This document shows, one piece after another, positions 57,431 to 64,000 of a DNA stretch of 64,000 bases. The stretch is from Gordius sp. MW1 (taxonomy: Eukaryota > Nematomorpha > Gordioida > Gordea > Gordiidae). Each line of letters starts with the position of its first letter. Within the stretch, counting starts at the first letter, position 1. The DNA lies in contig OZ038527.1 in NCBI GenBank assembly GCA_964036665.1, forward strand, positions 3,534,001-3,598,000. Reading direction: 5' to 3'. Made by a program: the position numbers and the translations under genes. Under the pieces are notes generated by a model. That model worked only from the letters and a program-made list of their open reading frames with translations, did not search any database and was not told the origin of the DNA.

Positions 57431-57800
57431 GCTTTATTATTTTTTATCCTAATAGAAATTTATAAAATTTAGTTGCGTATTATAATTTTGTGTGATTTAC
57501 ATTTGGAGAGTTAAATAAAAATTAGTATATTTTAATACATTCAATATATAGACACCTAAGAAAAATTAATATTTAATTCACAGCTGCGTAGGCAAGTTAT
57601 AGTAACCTTAGCCGTAACTCTTACTGCAAAGAATCTTTTATATATACTTTTTATATAATTACATGCTTGCAATTTATATAATGTAAAATATAGGCTTAAA
57701 ATGAGTGAAGTAGTAAATATTAATAAACATTTACATCATCTTATCTGATGTGATGTTGATCAATCAATGGCTTAAGTTTTCGTGCATCAAAGCGGCATCT

Positions 57801-57958
57801 ATACCTGCCGAACTATTGAGAGGGGGACAATAATGTTTTAGGAAGGGGGAAAATAATTATTTTATAAAATTTTAGCCATAATTTCCATAAATTTTAACAA
57901 ATTGTTGAATTTAGAGGGGGGCCGCTACCGCTTACTGCCCCCCCTGGCTACGCCCATG
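57801..57958. mobile_element. Family A MITE, left end decayed
   Basis: GAGAGGGGGACAATAATG to CCTGGCTACGCCCATG. Confidence 0.8.
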
Positions 57959-59371
57959 TAAATAAATTAAGAAATACATTAGAAAAACAATAGCAATTTT
58001 AAACTGGAATTTTTGTCAAAATCCTTTATAATTTTATATAAATATAAACTTTTTCGATCATATAGCATTATAACATTTTTACCTTTGCCTAAACAATCAA
58101 AATTTTGCTAAAGTTCGTGTTTTACCGATGCCCGTCAAAATTCATTATGCTCTTACCTAAATGAGTTTAACAATAAATTCTCATGGATAAAGTAATTCTA
58201 TTATAAATTTTCAAAAATTTTTCTTATAAATTATATCAAAGCTATTTTATTGGTTTTAAATTAAAACATGGTTATTTAGCCAAATTTATACTCTCATTAA
58301 TATTTTATTATTATAATACTGCATATTCTCATTTATCTTGTATGCTTTTTGAAATTGATTGATTTGCAATGAGCTTCAAAGCCTTTGAGAATGTATGTGC
58401 TTATGCCTGCGGCTTTGAGGGGATGGGCAAAAAGTTTTTGAATAATATGGTATATCAAAATAATTATTTTCTAACTCACTGGCTACTTCAATATGTTTTA
58501 GAAAGAAGATATACACCCAATTAGATACCATAAATTTATGTATAATTAATATAAGAAATGCTCTCCTTTAATATGCTCCTTTATCTTTTTGAAGAATATT
58601 TTATTATCTTAAAGTACAATATAAAGATAATAGATATGGTAGTATTTATTGGTGCCTACAAAATTATGTTTTATAAAAATGCAGATTTTAAACTTTTTTT
58701 TATGTCCATTGTGGATTTTGAGAAAATTATATAACTTTTACATATTATAAGCATACATTAACAGATTACTATATATTCCATATGTCAAAACCTTAACACA
58801 ATAATCTTTTTTCATCTATAGAGTAATAAGTTGAGGATATATATGATCTCATTCCTCAATAATAAATAACAATCTAAAATAGTTCCTAATTATTTATAAT
58901 ATCTGATTTTATGAAGTTTCACAATTTATAAATGACAAAAAAAATTGAAGTTAGGGGGAATAGATAATTTGTGTTTTGACCTCTATCCTACTACCCTCTT
59001 TACATTTTTTAGGCCTCAAGCTTTCTTTGAAATGTTTAACTTCCGTTTAGAGCACACTTTAACAAATTTGTTTAATTACTCATAATTATAGCAGGATATT
59101 CATGAAATATATTATAAAGTTAAGGTAAAAACAATAATTTTATATCAACTTTATGTTTAAATAGACAATTCCATAATTCTAATTAAGTTTTTTTATAATA
59201 AAGATTGGTAAGCTTTTCAATAGATGGTAAATACTAAATTGTTATACAAGTTAATATTTATTTATTTTAGTTGACTTTAGTGATTCTGTTAAAACATTTA
59301 GTTTTCAAGAATACTTTACCTTTCCCAATAGAACAAACATAAACTTTTTGTAAATGTTTGTTTGGAATAAC
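57959..59371. other. No gene or repeat seen
   Basis: AT-rich. Only short chance open frames. Confidence 0.5.
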
Positions 59372-59541
59372 TAGTGTTGTAAAAAGGTCTGGGTTTTGTT
59401 TGGTCAACCTTTGGTTTAATAGACTGAATAAGCACACCTATGGTTCTTTTGACTGTTATTCTAAGTCGACTTCTAGGAAATTTGAAATTAGTCTGAGTTA
59501 AACTAAAGGTCGACCAAACAACACTTAACCGTTTATACAAC
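59372..59541. mobile_element. Family B MITE
   Basis: TAGTGTTGTAAAAAGGTCTGG to CTTAACCGTTTATACAACCA. Confidence 0.75.
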
Positions 59542-60429
59542 CATATCATTAAACTAGATGGCATGAACCTTTTACATTTGGTTGTGTTGCAGTCCTTGAT
59601 TACCACAATTCCATATATTTAAAAAGTTTAAATAGCTCTTAATGCTTGTTAAAATCGCTTTTAGTCGTTGGCTAGGTGAGGTAATTACATCTACTTCAAG
59701 GATGCCACATCTAGAAATTTTTTATGATAGTGTTAAATGTGATTTTTCAAATTCTTGACCATCTCGAAGGCGGTCCCAAACTTTTGAGGATTGTAATTTG
59801 ACAATGGGTCATAAAGGAGGGCACATTGTTAATAATATATGGCGTCGAAATAAGTTTTTTATGATTTTTCACTAATTTGACCAAAAAATATTAACCGCAA
59901 AGGATTGAGGCTTTTTATTAAATTATTTAGATAATTTTTTAGGGACAGAATAGAATAAAGACAGGAGAATATCATGATTACCATAAAAAATAAAATCAAT
60001 AAAACGCACTCTAGCGTAAACTTGGCCCCTGGAACGTCCCTATATAGATCCAAAATGGCTAAAATTTTCAGAACCTATTCCAATATCTTAGGCCTACATC
60101 CTCCCCAAAAATTATCCAAATTTGAGATGGTCGGTCAAAAACGTTTTGATTTGTCATATAGCATTAACACAAGTCTCTCTTAACTATTTGGCTCAACTAA
60201 TACTTTACTTGACTTTTACCTAAAATGTTTAAACAAAAATTATTCTAATCAAGATATATTTAGTTTAAAGGTTCAATTCTTCCTTAATCTTCATTTTCGG
60301 GTGACACTTTTTAATGATTTTGCCATGGGCTCGCTATGTTTAGTGATTTAATTCAACTTTTAGAATGTAAAAATTGTTTGTTATCAATGGGGTATGGCTT
60401 TCAAGTTCTTCACTGCATAGCACTTTATT
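59542..60429. other. No gene seen
   Basis: AT-rich sequence without supported features. Confidence 0.5.
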
Positions 60430-60565
60430 GTCTCTAGAGGCCGAGGCCTGAGCCCGGCTTGAAACCTCTTGGGCCGGGTTGGGCTTTGGGCGCCCCGTGA
60501 AGGGCCCGAACCAAATTTAAATAGCATTCAAATGCTTATAGCCTTACATCTGATCCCGACCCACC
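60430..60565. repeat. Family E fragment
   Basis: GGCCGAGGCCTGAGCCCGGC, TTGGGCCGGGTTGGGC and CCCGACCCACCC in a short span. Confidence 0.55.
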
Positions 60566-60912
60566 CTGAGTAATTTATTAATTTCGAACTTGACCCCGAT
60601 TTATTTTTGCACGTGACGTCACACGGATGATTGACGTGAAAGCACTGCGGGTCCACACCTAGCGACGCTTTATTGATTTCCTTTAGTACGGGGGAGTTAA
60701 ATGTTTCGTTTATTATTCAGCCAAGATTGTGAAGAGGAGCGGCCCGATTATATACATAATATTTCGCAATACGATTTGACAACCAATTTTTTCCCCTCTC
60801 CCCATTTATGTGTTACACATACTTTACAATTGCATTGCCCCCCCCCCCACCCTTCTACGATAAACCTCAAAGGGATACCGTTTTATTAGTGGAGATTGTG
60901 GAGACTCATATC

Positions 60913-61058
60913 CATGGGCATAGGCAGGGGGGCAGGGAAGGGCGGCTGCCCCCTTCTAGATCTAGAAATTTGTTAAAACTATGGCTAAAATTTTTAAAAA
61001 TTTTGCCCCTCCCATAATCATTATTGCCCCCCCCCCTAATCCCAAGGCTACACCCATG
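60913..61058. mobile_element. Family A MITE, reverse
   Basis: CATGGGCATAGGCAGG to CAAGGCTACACCCATG. The flanks CTCATATC / CTCATATA match at 7 of 8 positions. Confidence 0.87.
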
Positions 61059-61098
61059 CTCATATATTTTCGAAGTTGTGCGGTCTAATTTTGGGGTC

Positions 61099-61150
61099 CA
61101 TGGGCGTAGCCAGCATTGGAAAAAGAGGGGGCAATAATGAATTAGGGGAG
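61099..61150. mobile_element. Family A left-end fragment
   Basis: CATGGGCGTAGCCAGCATTGG and the GGGGGCAATAATGA block, then broken by E-type GC-rich sequence. Confidence 0.75.
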
Positions 61151-61154
61151 ACCA

Positions 61155-61250
61155 GAAAAACCCGACCCGCTGCCTGGCCCACGGGCCGGGCAACTGTCCT
61201 AAATTTTCATTTTCGGGCGGACACGCTGATAAGATTCGGACAAAATTAAA
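61155..61250. repeat. Family E fragment
   Basis: AACCCGACCCGCTGCC, GGCCCACGGGCCGGGC and TTTTCGGGCGGACACGC. Confidence 0.55.
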
Positions 61251-61298
61251 TTAAAAACATAGTATAATATTATGTTAATTTATTTATTAGAACGAATT

Positions 61299-61454
61299 GG
61301 TGTCGTAAAAACGGCTGGGTTTTGTTTGGTCGTCGACCTTTGGTTAGCTAAGACTGACGGCCGACTCGGTCTGTTTCTCAAATTTCGACTAGGCTTAGAG
61401 GCCGACTAAAACTAAAGGTCGACCAAACAAAATCCAGCCCTTTTTACAACACTA
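61299..61454. mobile_element. Family B MITE
   Basis: GGTGTCGTAAAAACGGCTGG to AATCCAGCCCTTTTTACAACACTA. Confidence 0.8.
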
Positions 61455-61959
61455 GTAATTGTGATAGTTTTGGGGTTTTTCAATTAAAAATAAGCTGAAT
61501 CACACTTAGTTTTTAGCTGACAATGTTGCCTCCTCATTGCAAAAAGACTCTCGCCTTCGCATTTAATTAACGTTGGTTTTACCTGTTCATTTGCCGTTCA
61601 GCGATTAATTCTCAATTAAGGCACGCGGATTTAATATAGTTTCCGACAATTTCGCAGAAAGACTGATTAGCAAATGCACCGCTCTTTAGTAAAACACATT
61701 GTTGCCGTCGTTAAATGACTTTAATAATTTGAAAAATTATTTACGAAATTAGGTAACCTGGCCCAAGGGGGGGGGGGGAATCGATATTTATTTATGTTTT
61801 TTTTGTTGATTGGTCTTGATTTCCTTTTAGGTTTCAAGAAATTTGCGAGTAAGTGGGAAATGAGATTTTGAAGTTGAATTGCATTTAATTCCAAGGAGCT
61901 GATTAATATTTACCTGATTTCCCATAGGGTGGGTAGGCATTTCCTTTTTTCCGAAATTT
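61455..61959. other. No gene seen
   Basis: AT-rich with a G-run at about 61,767. No supported feature. Confidence 0.5.
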
Positions 61960-62114
61960 AAGAGGGGGCAGGGAGGAGCGGCTGCCCCCCTCTAAATCCA
62001 AAATTTTGTTGAAATTTATTAAAATTATGGCTAAAATTTTGAAAAATGTTCATTTTGCCCTTTTCTAAATCATTTTTGCCCCCCCCTCTAATTCCAATGA
62101 TGGCTACGCCCATG
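61960..62114. mobile_element. Family A MITE, reverse, left end lost
   Basis: AGAGGGGGCAGGGAGGAGCGG to ATGGCTACGCCCATG. Confidence 0.8.
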
Positions 62115-62540
62115 TATACATAAAAGATGTTGACGTTGTTTATATCATACTTAAAAATTGATTTCCGCAGTTCATTTCTCGACGTGAGAGATGTTCAAAG
62201 CATTGAATTAATGAATTTTGGATGCATTCTTAATTTTGCGAAATATCATGCCGTAACTAAATCACCTCAGAAGGCCAAAGATTTTACTTTCTATCACTCA
62301 TTTTTCCTGTTCGAAACTCAAATTTACTCCTAATCTAGTACCATTACTTAAGCTTAGGAGGGGTCACTACACCCCCCCCCCCCGCTACCTTCTCAATATT
62401 TAAAAAAATCCAAAATTATGGTAGAAAAGATGATAAAGTATGATTTTGTCCTTCCCTTTTCAAGTGCCATTCCATGACAAATCATTACATTATGCATCGG
62501 CCATCTTTGAATTGGATATATTTGAGATCTGCAACCGGCA
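62115..62540. other. No gene seen
   Basis: AT-rich with a C-run at about 62,372. No supported feature. Confidence 0.5.
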
Positions 62541-62544
62541 TGTT

Positions 62545-62640
62545 TAAGTTAATCGGCCCGCCCGTTGCAAAAATTTAAAAGCCTTGGCCCGGCCCGAGCC
62601 CGTCAAAAAAATAAATGATAGGCCCGGGCCCTTATAATAA
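62545..62640. repeat. Family E fragment
   Basis: ATCGGCCCGCCCGTTGC, GGCCCGGCCCGAGCCCG and AGGCCCGGGCCC. Confidence 0.55.
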
Positions 62641-63014
62641 ATCAATTTTCTTTTTTCGCTAGTGGTTGGTAAAAGTTTGAATATTATAAAAAAATATAGG
62701 ATTTTTTATCGTTTATCGGTTATTTTGATAAAGGTAATCATTGCGCCTAAATCGCGTTGCATCAAAGATATAACATTGTCACTTCGTCTCTGGGGATGGT
62801 AAATATTTATTGATTTGTCGTATAAACAAATATCGACTAACTTTAGTCGATCAACCACCAAAACTTTTCCCCCTCGTTTTCCCATACTTTATTCACAATG
62901 TATTTCCATATCTTTTTAACACAAATTTTTTCTCAGATTGTATTAGTAGTTAGTTTTACTAATTTTTGTTATTTATTTATAAAATTGTGTAAACACCCCT
63001 TACAAGATGGTATT

Positions 63015-63075
63015 TGGTATTAATTGCGACGCAATTTATGGGCTTACTTTCGGTCGTCCGTCCTGTCCTGTCCAT
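63015..63075 (+). repeat. Family D left-end fragment
   Basis: TATTAATTGCGACGCAATTTA with GGTCGTCCGTCCTGTCCTGTCC, as at 6,148. Confidence 0.65.
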
Positions 63076-63119
63076 CTTGAATTTATTTTTATAGGAGCAG
63101 AGATCAAGGTTTAAAAAAT

Positions 63120-63400
63120 ATTCTGCCCGAACCCGACCCGGTCCGATTTTATACCTTAGCTGTCTGCCCGAACCCTTTTAAGTGCCTGCTCTACCATGCC
63201 GGAATTATTAGAGTTGTTCGAATTGCCCAGCCCTAAATGATGTTTTTATAATTTTTTTTCGAAATTATATTGTAATAATTGTAAAATCCATTTTGTTTTC
63301 CCATTTGTTTGGATAAGAACTAGGATTAACAACTATGATACAATCATATAAAAAAAAGTGACAAAATGATCGAATAGTTACAAAATCTAAAAATATCATT
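63120..63400. repeat. Family E copy related to 9,148-9,500
   Basis: GCCCGAACCCGACCCGGTCC, TCTGCCCGAACCC, then GGATAAGAACTAGGATT and AAGTGACAAAATGA in the same order as the 9.1-kb copy. Confidence 0.65.
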
Positions 63401-64000
63401 GACTCTGATTAAAGGATTTAAAAAAATTATATACTTTTCTCTTTTAAATACTTTATCCAGCAAGTCACTGCGCGCGTGTTACACCTGTATTTGCCTCCTG
63501 TCTCGTTTAATTTCTCCAGCAGTCAGTTGCCAGCTAGTTAGTTTTTCGTGGAATTTACTTATAGAAATCGCGATCACATAAATCTCATTGATATTATACG
63601 GTTTAAAATGTCATCAAACTTCGTTCGTTTGTGGTGTTAATACGATGTCATTTTATAGCTTATGCAATTTTGAATTCAATTTTCAAATCGCCACGTTTTC
63701 GGCCGCCCCCCTCAGATTCTCGTAAAATTTGGTGAAATCTTTAGAAACTAATAATTTTAAAAATTTTAGCTCATTCCGGCCACTGCTTTTCGAGTTTTGA
63801 TGGGGAGGTGAATAATAGGTCTTAATTACGACATCGGGTCTTGACGTTAAATTCGTTATTAAAAAAAAATTTCTCTCCTTAATCATAAAATCTTGTTGTA
63901 GTGACAGGTAAGATTATTAAGAAAACCTTTTGGTCGATTGATATAGGACTATTCCATGATAAATCAAAACATTTTCTACCCACCATTTCAGATCGGAATA
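63401..64000. other. No gene seen to window end
   Basis: AT-rich. A few short open frames without family resemblance. Confidence 0.5.

Noticed and set aside
59974..60183. 69-residue open frame
   Set aside because: Low-complexity chance frame without homology, splice context or composition shift.

Overview
The window is AT-rich animal DNA with intron-containing genes and spliceosomal junctions. It also carries Helitron and hAT transposons and an invertebrate-style density of short foldback elements. I infer an invertebrate, most likely an arthropod such as an insect, but the sequence alone does not fix the species.

Three conserved genes account for nearly all supportable coding sequence, and each can be assembled exon by exon with consistent reading phase. 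(1) A glycerol-3-phosphate acyltransferase of the GPAT3/4 class lies on the + strand (2,906-17,175; 12 exons, about 476 aa). (2) A transcription termination factor 2 / lodestar SNF2 ATPase lies on the + strand (25,164-34,393; 6 exons, about 1,053 aa). (3) A mitochondrial aconitase lies on the - strand (35,841-47,206; 21 exons, about 770 aa), convergent with gene 2. They serve unrelated cellular roles (ER lipid synthesis, RNA polymerase release, TCA cycle), so I see no functional cluster.

Everything else is mobile DNA or unassigned sequence. From left to right: a decayed Helitron Rep fragment (1-965); a compact LTR element with 5-bp target duplication (1,417-2,422); GPAT intron 1 filled with MITEs, a GATCCGA-rich hAT element and a LINE tail; a repeat-rich intergenic block (17.9-23.3 kb) with a hAT element carrying a BED-finger remnant; TTF2 intron 4 (29.1-33.0 kb), which holds a nested foldback and a large composite repeat; MITEs in many aconitase introns; a second compact LTR element (48.3-49.9 kb); a structurally complete but coding-defective Helitron (50,279-53,412, - strand) facing a non-coding Helitron (54,069-56,981, + strand) that contains a MITE that contains a hAT element; then gene-free repeat-rich DNA to the end.

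Repeat families are named here for convenience. A = CATGGGCGTAGCC-ended MITE, 8-bp target duplications. B = TAGTGTTGTAAAAACGG-ended MITE, 8-bp target duplications. D = composite repeat with an AATTGCTATGCAATT palindrome and a GGCCGTCCGCTGG tandem unit. E = GCCCGACCCG-rich repeat. F = foldback with GGGCTAATTTATCAAACTC ends. All boundaries and alignments were made by eye.
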